A DNA stretch of 9,697 nt, taken from positions 1-9,697 of the forward strand of contig URQA01000093.1 in NCBI GenBank assembly GCA_900549885.1. The letters are read 5' to 3'. This DNA is from an uncultured Eubacteriales bacterium (lineage in GTDB: Bacteria; Bacillota; Clostridia; Oscillospirales; Oscillospiraceae). Shown here piece after piece: positions 1-6,500 of this stretch. How positions within the stretch are numbered: position 1 is the stretch's first letter; every line of letters begins with the position of its first letter. The position numbers and the translations under genes were made by a program. The notes under the pieces were generated by a model. The model saw only the letters and a program-made list of their open reading frames with translations. It was not told the origin of the DNA and did not search any database.

Positions 1-246
1 TTGGTTGAGTCGGTCTTTCTTGTCCCGGAACTGTGTGGCGATACGCATGGTCTTATCTGAGATAAATCCCGCCGGTCGAATGCCGTCGCTCACCGGCCGT
101 GAAAGCGCCATGCTGTCGATCACCTCGCTGTCTGAAATCTTGGCGGGGTGTTCCTGCTCATAGCGAAGCAAGATGACTTTCTTCTTCAGCTCCGGATATT
201 GCTTCAAGTCATCAATTACCTGTTCTCTTATTTTCGTTTGCTCCAT
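1..246 (-). CDS. Unrecognised small protein, N-terminal 82 residues (C-terminus beyond window)
   Basis: The frame is open from an ATG at 246 to the window edge, giving 82 residues with no stop. A purine-rich ribosome binding site (AAAGGCGGGGGGATC) lies just upstream of the ATG. The protein begins MEQTKIREQVIDDLKQYPEL and is charged and largely helical. It has no signal peptide or membrane segment. The end of the visible part contains FISDKTMRIATQF. The 'YP-x-LK' start and 'SD-x-T-x-RIA' pattern weakly recall small DUF1492/ArpU-like proteins of phages and integrative elements of Firmicutes; this is from memory and not firm. The DNA is AT-richer than the transport operon to the right. Function unknown. 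Confidence 0.75.
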   Translation of the reverse strand, partial: MEQTKIREQVIDDLKQYPELKKKVILLRYEQEHPAKISDSEVIDSMALSRPVSDGIRPAGFISDKTMRIATQFRDKKDRLNQ

Positions 247-301
247 GATGATCCCCCCGCCTTTCTTTCTGAAATAAAATTTTTCAGCACAAGGAGACAT
301 C

Positions 302-349
302 ATGCGAGGAATTCTTATCCAAGGCAAGAAAATTGGCACCGGAGAATAG
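302..349 (+). pseudogene. Possible remnant of a YopX-type protein N-terminus
   Basis: A strong ribosome binding site (AAGGAG, 5 bases before the ATG) precedes a 15-codon frame, MRGILIQGKKIGTGE, ended by TAG. YopX-family proteins of phages and conjugative elements typically begin like MREILFRGKRxDxGEWVYG. The TAG sits where the conserved Trp (TGG) would be, and the Gly codon three codons later is kept. No YopX-like sequence follows in any plus frame, so at most a decayed 5' end remains. It could be chance; the match is short. Confidence 0.3.
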
Positions 350-404
350 GATAGCGGTAGACCAAGCTGTTGCCCTGCCATGGTGGAAAAGTGGAGGCGC
401 AGAC

Positions 405-500
405 CTATTCATATTCCCCCATCTCATTCCATGCTTTGAAAGCAAATTTCGTCGCGATGTGGGTTCTTGTGCCGTTATCCACAGAATAGCGGTGCATCAT
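405..500 (-). CDS. Possible 31-residue ORF or gene remnant
   Basis: An AAGGAAACC ribosome binding site is followed directly by tandem ATG codons at 500 and 497 and a 31-codon frame ending at TAG. The product starts MMHRYSVDNG and ends FKAWNEMGEYE. It is hydrophilic with a natural-looking composition. The frame also stays open upstream of the ATG, so this may be the tail of a broken longer gene. I do not recognise the family. The stretch 247-566 otherwise holds no gene I can support on either strand. Confidence 0.3.
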   Translation of the reverse strand: MMHRYSVDNGTRTHIATKFAFKAWNEMGEYE

Positions 501-566
501 GGTTTCCTTACGCTCCCAAAGTGGACTTAAAAGAGAATTTGCGGCGGAATATGTGTTATTTCGACA

Positions 567-1277
567 TTATGGAGCGAAACAGTACCCGACTCCCTTGACT
601 GTCTTGATATAATCGGTATCTTTAGGAGACAGGCCCATCTTCTTTCGTATAGAACAGATCAGGTCGTTAACGCTCTTACTGCCGTAGAGACTGCTCTCCC
701 TCCAGACCCGTTCATAGATCAGTTCCCTGGAAAAGACGATAGAGGGATTGCTGGCCAGGAAATAGAGGAGCTTGAACTCCAGAGCTGTAAAGGAGAGCTG
801 ACTTCCGCGCATTGTGACCCTTTGGCGCAAGGGGTCCATCATCAGATCTTTATAAATGATACGGCCAGGCGGTGCGGCCTCCGTAGGGTATTCATCGGCC
901 GACGGACGGCGAAGCAGGGCACAGACAGCGGCAGAGCACTCCTTGGGACTGTTTTCCGCAAGGCACATATCAAACCCTCGGTTCATAAAAGCCGCCCGAA
1001 CATCAGATTTACCGATTGGGAACATAAGTAGAAGCGTATTCTTTGCGTGCCGAAGATCCAGCAGCAAACCAATCAGACGGGCAGCATCCTCGGTATCCGC
1101 GTCCAGAGCCACTACATCAAAGGTGCGGATCATCATTTGGCTGACCGCGTTTTGGATTGTCAAGGCGATGCAAGGATCAACCCCGTTTTTCCTCAATAAG
1201 GCTCGGATGCTCTCCGCCTGTGCTTGGCTTTCCTCAATTAGTAGAATACGCTTTCCTGAAATGACGCTGCTCGTAAT
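567..1277 (-). CDS. OmpR/PhoB-type response regulator with degenerate receiver; unusual start
   Basis: Likely a transcription factor. Residues about 9-125 read as a receiver domain (KRILLIEES at the first strand, D59 at the phosphorylation position, K90 at the conserved lysine). Residues about 139-235 are a winged-helix DNA-binding domain (SFTALEFKLLYFLA, VNDLICSIRKKMG, YIKTVKGVGYCF). The acidic pair is E15-E16 rather than Asp, and the usual Thr/Ser two residues before K90 is Ile, so phosphorylation may be weak or absent. The only standard start in frame is TTG at 1196, which would remove the first strand and helix. The frame continues upstream to an ATT at 1277, placed 5 bases after AAGGAG, with a stop codon not far above. 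I therefore mark the gene from 1277 as 236 residues with AUU as a possible start; a small frameshift near the start is the alternative. No histidine kinase is visible. Confidence 0.82.
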   Translation of the reverse strand: MTSSVISGKRILLIEESQAQAESIRALLRKNGVDPCIALTIQNAVSQMMIRTFDVVALDADTEDAARLIGLLLDLRHAKNTLLLMFPIGKSDVRAAFMNRGFDMCLAENSPKECSAAVCALLRRPSADEYPTEAAPPGRIIYKDLMMDPLRQRVTMRGSQLSFTALEFKLLYFLASNPSIVFSRELIYERVWRESSLYGSKSVNDLICSIRKKMGLSPKDTDYIKTVKGVGYCFAP

Positions 1278-1306
1278 TTCATCTCCTTTTTATGGAAAAT
1301 GGATGT

Positions 1307-1349
1307 ATTATACTCTCCTGAATTATGTTTAATTTCTGATAAATTTCTG
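1307..1349 (-). promoter_or_regulatory. Predicted promoter and direct-repeat operator of the orphan response regulator
   Basis: On the minus strand a perfect TATAAT (plus 1307-1312) lies about 30 bases before the start of the regulator. There is no TTGACA-like -35. Instead the -35 zone is occupied by two direct repeats of CAGAAATT whose starts are 11 bases apart (plus 1331-1338 and 1342-1349). OmpR-family regulators commonly bind direct repeats spaced by about one helical turn, so this could be an autoregulatory or partner-regulator site. That role is inferred. Confidence 0.5.
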
Positions 1350-1410
1350 TACTTGCGTCACGAGCAAAATGCCGGGAATAATGCCGGAGCACGGTTGAAC
1401 AGCTTCAATT

Positions 1411-1446
1411 AAGGAACACCCCCTGCCAAAGCAGGGGGTGTTCCTT
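1411..1446 (-). terminator. Perfect 16-bp hairpin ending the transport operon
   Basis: AAGGAACACCCCCTGC and its exact reverse complement flank a 4-base CAAA loop. It lies 48 bases beyond the stop of the DtxR-type gene, with no gene between. The U-tract is weak on the minus strand (TTCCTTAATT), but the terminal A-T pairs and the very stable stem fit an intrinsic terminator. It may work in both directions because pyrimidine-rich sequence follows on the plus side too. Confidence 0.85.
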
Positions 1447-1494
1447 TCCAGCTTCTTTTAAGTGTGCTTATTCAGGAGCCGAAAGAATGAGGCG

Positions 1495-1899
1495 TTACGC
1501 CTGCCTCATACCTTTAGCCGCCTCTTTCAGCCGCTCAAAAGACTCCGCGCTGATGATGTGCTCAATCCTGCAGGCGTCGGCTTCCGCCACCTTGGGGTCA
1601 ACCCCTGCGGCAATCAGCTTCTCTGTAAAAAAACAATGGCGCTCGTAGATGCTCTCCGCGACCTCCCGGCCCACATCCGTCAGGCATAGGGAGAAATCCT
1701 CATCCATGGTGAGAAAACCGCCGTCCTTTAGCAACGCCACCGCATGGCACACGCTGGGCTTGGAAACTCCCAGGTGTCGGGCCACATCCACGGAGCGCAC
1801 CGTGCCCTTTTTCATATGAAGGATCAGGATGGCTTCCAGATAGTCCTCGCCTGAAGCGTGTAAGGATGCGGGATGCTGTCGCTTGCTGTTCTCCCTCAT
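1495..1899 (-). CDS. DtxR/MntR-family metal-dependent transcriptional regulator
   Basis: A 134-residue protein with an N-terminal winged helix (SGEDYLEAILIL at 16-27, recognition helix near VSKPSVCHAVALLKDGGFL at 45-63) and a C-terminal metal-binding/dimerisation region. There is no SH3-like third domain, as in the short MntR type. Aligned without gaps to Bacillus subtilis MntR (offset 11), the metal ligands fall at D19, E22, H88, C110, E113 and H114. D19 is manganese-type, while C110 in the ACRIEH motif matches the Cys of iron-sensing DtxR/IdeR. The ATG overlaps the stop of the upstream ABC gene in ATGA, so the two are probably translationally coupled. As the last gene of the uptake operon it probably senses iron or manganese and represses the cluster, forming a feedback loop (inference). 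The hairpin at 1411-1446 follows. Confidence 0.92.
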   Translation of the reverse strand: MRENSKRQHPASLHASGEDYLEAILILHMKKGTVRSVDVARHLGVSKPSVCHAVALLKDGGFLTMDEDFSLCLTDVGREVAESIYERHCFFTEKLIAAGVDPKVAEADACRIEHIISAESFERLKEAAKGMRQA

Positions 1900-3644
1900 G
1901 CCAGTCTCCAGCCCTCGGCCTGTTCCCGGATCTCAATGAATCGCCGGTAAAGCCCGCCCTGGGCCATGAGCTCGTCGTGGGTACCCCGCTGAACGATGCG
2001 GCCGTCCTCCACCACCAGGATCTGGTCCGCGCTCTGGATGGTGGCCAGCCGATGGGCGATGGTAAGGATGGTTTTCCCCTTTGTCAAAGCGGACAGAGCC
2101 TGCTGAATCAGGTGCTCATTCTCCGGGTCTACGCTGGCGGTCGCTTCATCAAGGATGACGATAGGCGCGTTTTTGAGCATGGCGCGGGCGATGGAAATGC
2201 GCTGTTTCTCCCCGCCGGAGAGGGTGGAGCCGCCCTCTCCAATCACGGTATCATAGCCGTTCGGCAGGGCAGAGATGAAATCGTGGCAGCAGGCGGCCTT
2301 GGCAGCGGCCACCACCTGTTCATGGGTGGCGTCCGGGCAGCCGAACTTGATGTTGTTCTCCACCGTGTCATGGAACAGATACACCGTTTGGAACACCATG
2401 GAGATGTTTCTCAGCAAGCTCTCGCAGGTAAACTCCCGCACATCGTGTCCGCCCACGGAGACAGAGCCGGCATTCACATCATAAAACCGGGCAACCAAAT
2501 TGCAGATGGTACTCTTTCCGGAGCCGGAGGGGCCAACGATGGCGGTAGTGGTCCCCTGGGGGGCGGTAAAGGATACATCGTGGAGCACCTCGCGGCCGCC
2601 GTAGCCGAAGGACACATGGCTCAGGGCCACATCGAAGCGCTCCGGCACGACCTCCTTTCCTCCCTTGTCAATGAAATCGGTTTGCTCCAGCTCCTCCAGA
2701 CGGTCCAGCACCGAGTCCGTCACCGACAGGATGTGGGCCGCATCGTTGATGGCCTCCACACTGCCGAAGATGGTAAAGGAGAACAGGGCGATCATCAGGA
2801 AATACTGGAGGGGAAGGGCGCCGGCCAGGGCCTGCCAGCCGGCGGTGAGCACCAGCCCCACGGAAGCCGCCCGCAGAGCAAACAGGTGCAGACAGTTCCA
2901 GGGGACAAAGCCGAACTCATTTTTGATGCGGATGGCCTTGTTTGCCCGGCAGGCCTCCCGAAACCGCTGGACAGAAACGCCATCCTGGCCGAAGGACTTG
3001 ACCACCGGCAGACCGTGAATGTACTCAATGGCCGCCCCGGACAGCGCCTCCTGAGCCCGGTGGCTCACCGGGGCGGTGCGGGCGCTCTGGCGGCCGATCC
3101 CCCGCAGAGCAAAGGCGGACACCAGCACACCGATCAGCGCCGCCAGCGCGGCAGGCGGGCAGAAAAACGCCACACACAGCAGGATCACGGCCACTTGGAT
3201 ATAGCCGTTCACCACCGCATCCACCATTTTCATGCTCTGGAGCTCCAGGGTGCTCAGTTCGGTGGTGAGGGCTGCCAAAATGTCTCCCAGGTCGTTTTTG
3301 GCGAAGTACCCCAGGGACACCCGCTTGAGCACATTCCCCAGCTCCATCCGCTGCTCTGCCGCCCGTTCCGTGCCGATACTCTCCTGAAGCCGGTTTTTCC
3401 AGTAGGTGAAGAAAAACCGCAGAAGAATCAGCACCACGATCCCGCCCAGGCACAGCCAGGGAAGGTGCGGAGACAGGCGCTCCTCTCCCCAGGCGTCCAC
3501 AATCAGCTGTCCCAGCGCCCAAGCCGCCAGCACCACCGGCCCGGCGGTGCACCAGGTGGCGAAGAAGGAGCACACGAAGCCCAGCACCATTCGTTTCCGG
3601 TAGGCTCCGGCCCACCGCATGATCCGTCCTACACTGTGAAACAT
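1896..3644 (-). CDS. ABC half-transporter, exporter fold (second of pair; YbtQ/IrtB-like)
   Basis: A 582-residue fusion of a six-helix membrane domain (about 1-310) and an ABC ATPase (about 335-570). Visible ATPase motifs are Walker A GPSGSGKST (371-379), Q-loop Q419, signature LSGGE (475-479), Walker B IVILDE (495-500) and switch H531. All catalytic elements look intact. The start ATG is one base after the stop of the neighbouring half-transporter and uses GAAGGAGGG inside that gene as ribosome binding site, so the two are almost certainly co-translated and form a heterodimer. Exporter-fold pairs beside an AraC regulator and a metalloregulator match the YbtP/YbtQ and IrtA/IrtB iron-siderophore importers; a role in export or release of a metal ligand cannot be excluded. 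Motif positions are identical in the two proteins, suggesting an old duplication. Confidence 0.93.
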   Translation of the reverse strand: MFHSVGRIMRWAGAYRKRMVLGFVCSFFATWCTAGPVVLAAWALGQLIVDAWGEERLSPHLPWLCLGGIVVLILLRFFFTYWKNRLQESIGTERAAEQRMELGNVLKRVSLGYFAKNDLGDILAALTTELSTLELQSMKMVDAVVNGYIQVAVILLCVAFFCPPAALAALIGVLVSAFALRGIGRQSARTAPVSHRAQEALSGAAIEYIHGLPVVKSFGQDGVSVQRFREACRANKAIRIKNEFGFVPWNCLHLFALRAASVGLVLTAGWQALAGALPLQYFLMIALFSFTIFGSVEAINDAAHILSVTDSVLDRLEELEQTDFIDKGGKEVVPERFDVALSHVSFGYGGREVLHDVSFTAPQGTTTAIVGPSGSGKSTICNLVARFYDVNAGSVSVGGHDVREFTCESLLRNISMVFQTVYLFHDTVENNIKFGCPDATHEQVVAAAKAACCHDFISALPNGYDTVIGEGGSTLSGGEKQRISIARAMLKNAPIVILDEATASVDPENEHLIQQALSALTKGKTILTIAHRLATIQSADQILVVEDGRIVQRGTHDELMAQGGLYRRFIEIREQAEGWRLA

Positions 3645-3645
3645 C

Positions 3646-5415
3646 TCACTGTCCCTCCTTTGCGCCCGATGTAACTGCCCAGCCTTGGGCTCCGATGTGG
3701 GCCTGCCACAGCTTCTGGTAAAGCAGGCAGCGGCGGAGCAGCTCCGCCTGGGTGCCCTGGTCCACGATATGCCCCTTTTCCAGCACCACGATCTGATCCG
3801 CGTTCTGGATGGTGCTCAGGCGGTGGGCGATGACCAGCAGGGTCTTCCCTTTGGAGAGGGCCATGATCGAGCTCTGGATTTTGTCCTCATTTTCCGGATC
3901 GGTAAACGCGGTGGCTTCGTCCAAAATCACAATGGGGGCGTCCTTCAAAATGGCGCGGGCGATGGCGATACGCTGGCGCTCCCCGCCGGAGAGCTGTCTG
4001 CCCGCCTCTCCCGCCGGGGTGTCCCAGCCCCGGTCCAGTCGGGCCAGAAACTCCTCACACTGGGCCGCCCTGGCCGCCGCCAGCACCTCCTCGTCCGAGG
4101 CGTCCGGCTTTCCCAGGCGGATGTTCTCCTTGAGAGAGCAGTCAAAGAGGAAGTTGTCCTGGGTGACGAAGCTGATGGCCTGGGAGAGCTGTTTCAGAGG
4201 CATTTCCCGGATGTCCCGCCCACCCAGGGTGATGGAGCCGGCCGTCACATCCCAGAAGCGGGCAGCCAGCCGGGCGATGGTGGACTTGCCGCCTCCTGAG
4301 GGCCCTACCAGGGCGGTGAAGCTCCCCTGGGGGATGTGCAGCTCCAGGTCATGGAGCACCTCCGCGCCCCCCGTCCCGCCATAGGAAAAGGCCACATTCC
4401 GAAACCGGATGCCGCTGCCGTCCAGATCCGCCTCCTGCTTCGCCTGAGAGAGCTGGGGCAGGTCCAGCAGCTCCCGGGTGTCCTTCACCGCAAACTGCAT
4501 ACTCTTCATGGAGTTGATGAATGCGGTAGCTCTCATGAGCGGGGAGACGATGCCCAGGGCCATCATCAGGCAGAGCGTCACCTGAGCTGGGTCCAGCACC
4601 CCGGTCTGGTAAAGATAGATGCCCACCGGGAGGGTCCCCAGCAGGGTGGTGGGCAGGATGGACAGGCACAGATTCATGGAGGCCCAGGTGCAGCGGAACC
4701 AGTTCAGGGTAAAGTCCCGGAAAGAGCTCACAGCCTGGGCGAACTTGGCGTAGGATCGCTCCCCCTGGCTGAAGGCCTTGACCACCTGGATGCCCTCCAC
4801 ATATTCCACGATGACGCTGTTGACATGGTTGTTGGCCGCCATATAGGCGGCATAGTTCTTGTTGTAGGACCGCATCCCCGCCGCCATGGGGACCAGGGCC
4901 ACTGGGATGGTCACCAGCAAGGCCAGGCCCATCCGCCAGTCGATGGCGAACATGGCGATGACGACCGCCAGGGGCAGAAGCAGGTTAGAGCTCAGCTCTG
5001 GGATCATGTGGGCCAGGGGCGGCTCCACATCCTCGATGCGGTCCACGATGGTGCTCTTCATGGCCCCGATGGGCCGGGATTCCACCTCGCCCAGGGGCGC
5101 CCTCATGAGCTGATCTGCCACCTGGAGGCGAAGGCCCTCCAGAATGGTATAGGCGGATACATGGGCCAGCATGGTGGACAGGGCATAGCCCGCCACCTTG
5201 ACGGCGTAGCCTGCCAGGCACACCCCACACCACAGCAGGATGCCCTCCAGGCCCGCCCGACGCTCCACAAACAGCCGCAGGATTTGATAGACTCCCAGAT
5301 ACGGCACAAAGCCTCCTGCCACGCTGACCACCGCCAGGGCCACCGAGGCGGCCATTTTGCCCCGGCAGGGTCCGGCATAGGAGAGCAGGATGCTCAGCCA
5401 GGTCCGTTCTTTCAT
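3646..5415 (-). CDS. ABC half-transporter, exporter fold (first of pair; YbtP/IrtA-like)
   Basis: A 589-residue half-transporter: membrane domain at about 1-315, ATPase at about 335-575. Motifs are Walker A GPSGGGKST (371-379), Q-loop Q419, signature LSGGE (475-479), Walker B IVILDE (495-500) and H531. I chose the ATG at 5415 because GAGAGGAG lies 8 bases upstream and MKERTWLSILLSY is a normal start. An in-frame ATG at 5472 would add 19 residues, but it overlaps the predicted -10 box and would lie upstream of the predicted transcript start. No IrtA-like siderophore-interacting (FAD) domain is present. It is the first gene after the second regulated promoter and likely pairs with the next gene. 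By analogy with YbtPQ/IrtAB the pair may import an iron chelate; the substrate is not shown by the sequence. Confidence 0.93.
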   Translation of the reverse strand: MKERTWLSILLSYAGPCRGKMAASVALAVVSVAGGFVPYLGVYQILRLFVERRAGLEGILLWCGVCLAGYAVKVAGYALSTMLAHVSAYTILEGLRLQVADQLMRAPLGEVESRPIGAMKSTIVDRIEDVEPPLAHMIPELSSNLLLPLAVVIAMFAIDWRMGLALLVTIPVALVPMAAGMRSYNKNYAAYMAANNHVNSVIVEYVEGIQVVKAFSQGERSYAKFAQAVSSFRDFTLNWFRCTWASMNLCLSILPTTLLGTLPVGIYLYQTGVLDPAQVTLCLMMALGIVSPLMRATAFINSMKSMQFAVKDTRELLDLPQLSQAKQEADLDGSGIRFRNVAFSYGGTGGAEVLHDLELHIPQGSFTALVGPSGGGKSTIARLAARFWDVTAGSITLGGRDIREMPLKQLSQAISFVTQDNFLFDCSLKENIRLGKPDASDEEVLAAARAAQCEEFLARLDRGWDTPAGEAGRQLSGGERQRIAIARAILKDAPIVILDEATAFTDPENEDKIQSSIMALSKGKTLLVIAHRLSTIQNADQIVVLEKGHIVDQGTQAELLRRCLLYQKLWQAHIGAQGWAVTSGAKEGQ

Positions 5416-5445
5416 CGGCAAGACTCCTCTCAAAAGAAATGACTG

Positions 5446-5462
5446 CGATTTGCTTTCGCTAA
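5446..5462. promoter_or_regulatory. Shared 17-base motif, copy before the ABC pair
   Basis: The minus strand reads TTAGCGAAAGCAAATCG. It differs at only two positions from the motif at 9254-9270 in the ECF leader, where it has the opposite orientation. Here it falls just downstream of the predicted transcription start, a typical repressor position. It is embedded in a longer imperfect dyad with CTGCG and CGCAG arms at its edges. The cluster's DtxR-type protein is a plausible ligand (inference). Confidence 0.5.
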
Positions 5463-5470
5463 CCGCAGCC

Positions 5471-5499
5471 ATTGTAACTGATAAAAAAGCTCTTTTCCG
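5471..5499 (-). promoter_or_regulatory. Predicted activator-dependent promoter of the ABC pair and dtxR-type gene
   Basis: On the minus strand the -35 is CGGAAA (plus 5494-5499), the spacer is exactly 17 bases, and the -10 is TACAAT (plus 5471-5476). The -35 is poor, as expected for an activated promoter, and overlaps the edge of the conserved block at 5496-5533. The ECF promoter at 9251-9279 has the same layout to the base. Confidence 0.6.
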
Positions 5500-5533
5500 C
5501 TCCGCTCCGCCGATCCTGTCCCGTTTGGACAGA
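5496..5533 (-). promoter_or_regulatory. Conserved 38-base activator block, copy before the ABC pair
   Basis: It matches the block at 9276-9313 without gaps at 27 of 38 positions by hand alignment. The conserved cores on the plus strand are TCCGCTCC, CGAT and GTTTGGACAGA. In this copy GTTTGGACAG is half of a dyad, CTGTCC-CGTTT-GGACAG (5516-5532). Its position directly against a weak -35 fits binding by an AraC-type activator, most simply the one encoded next door. The block begins just after the stop of that araC-type gene. Confidence 0.6.
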
Positions 5534-5538
5534 AGAAT

Positions 5539-6489
5539 TTATTGTCCCTCCCGGCGGTATTCCAGGGGCGTTTTACCCTTTACCGCCTTGAACGCGGCGG
5601 CAAATTTGCTGGCGCTGTCATACCCTACCCGGCCGGCGATCTCCGCCACGCCGGCATGGGGCTCCTGCCGGAGCAGGAGGGCCGCCCGGTCCATGCGCAG
5701 GCACCGCATATAGGTGTTGATGGGCTGGCCGTAGACCGATTTGAAGCACTCTTTCAAGGCCGTGGTCGGGATGGAAAAGCGCCGGGACAGCTCAGTGATG
5801 GTGTAGTGACGCTCCAGATCCCCGGTCAGCAGGCGGTGAATCGCTTTCATTTTCTCCACCTGCGTCTTGTAGAAGTAGGGCTTCTCCGACTCCGCGGGCA
5901 GTTCCAGGGCATCCAGATAGAGGAGCAGTTCCAGCGTCTTGATGCGGAAATAGGGGAGCTTGATCTGTTCCGGTACGGCATAGAGCTCCTGGAAGATATG
6001 ATCCAGCGAAGGGGCCCCGTGGAGTACCTTGGGGTGGGGGCCGGAGCAGTATTTGTCTCGGAGGCGGTACAGGTCCACCGGAAAGTCCCGCACCCATTCG
6101 GCCAGGGCCTGGGCTGCCCGAGGCAGCTCCAGCCCCACCGTGATCCCGTGATAGTGGGAAAGTGGAAAGACAAAGTGCCCCCGGTGCTCCAGCCGCCGGT
6201 CCAGCTTCAGGTCCCCCGCTTCCACATAGGAATAAGCATCCGGTCCCGCCGGGTACTCCATCCGTCCCTGGCGGCAATAGTCGATGCACAGCAGATCTCC
6301 GGTAATGGTCAGGTCGGAGTCGTAATCCTCCATGTGGAAGTCGTTATACATCAAAGTGATCCCGGGGTACAGGTCGTACTGGGTCATGCTCCCATCCCCG
6401 GTGCCGCCCATCATCTGAAAGACCCGGCAATGATCATTTTCCACCACCACTTTTGGAAAGCCATTTCCCGCTATCATCTGCTCCAGCAT
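5539..6489 (-). CDS. AraC-family transcriptional regulator, PchR/YbtA-like
   Basis: A 316-residue protein. The C-terminal third (about 212-313) has two helix-turn-helix motifs typical of AraC/XylS: TITELSRRFSIPTTALKECF (230-249) and VAEIAGRVGYDSASKFAAAF (281-300), followed by KGKTPLEYR. The N-terminal domain (1-200) resembles the sensing domain of PchR/YbtA-type siderophore regulators in layout (YPGITLMYNDF, then CIDYCRQGRMEY). It has no signal peptide or membrane segment. The gene starts 11 bases after the ECF ATPase stop, and its ribosome binding site TAAGGAGGGG uses that stop codon, so it is co-transcribed with the ECF genes. The likely job is ligand-dependent activation of both cluster promoters. 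The ligand, possibly an iron chelate or heme, is inferred from context. Confidence 0.93.
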   Translation of the reverse strand: MLEQMIAGNGFPKVVVENDHCRVFQMMGGTGDGSMTQYDLYPGITLMYNDFHMEDYDSDLTITGDLLCIDYCRQGRMEYPAGPDAYSYVEAGDLKLDRRLEHRGHFVFPLSHYHGITVGLELPRAAQALAEWVRDFPVDLYRLRDKYCSGPHPKVLHGAPSLDHIFQELYAVPEQIKLPYFRIKTLELLLYLDALELPAESEKPYFYKTQVEKMKAIHRLLTGDLERHYTITELSRRFSIPTTALKECFKSVYGQPINTYMRCLRMDRAALLLRQEPHAGVAEIAGRVGYDSASKFAAAFKAVKGKTPLEYRREGQ

Positions 6490-6500
6490 AGTTCCCCTCC

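Noticed and set aside
856..1332. 158-codon open frame on the plus strand
   Set aside because: Antisense to the response regulator; composition (Ser/Arg-rich) is that of a shadow frame.
1866..3674. 602-codon open frame on the plus strand
   Set aside because: It is antisense to an ABC half-transporter with intact motifs, has no family resemblance, is rich in His, Gly and Gln, and is the usual mirror frame of GC-rich coding DNA.
4336..5442. 368-codon open frame on the plus strand
   Set aside because: Antisense to the other ABC half-transporter; low-complexity composition and no plausible ribosome binding site.
5516..5532. CTGTCC/GGACAG hairpin as a terminator after the araC-type gene
   Set aside because: The stem is only 6 bp and no T-run follows on the minus strand; it fits better as part of the conserved regulatory block.
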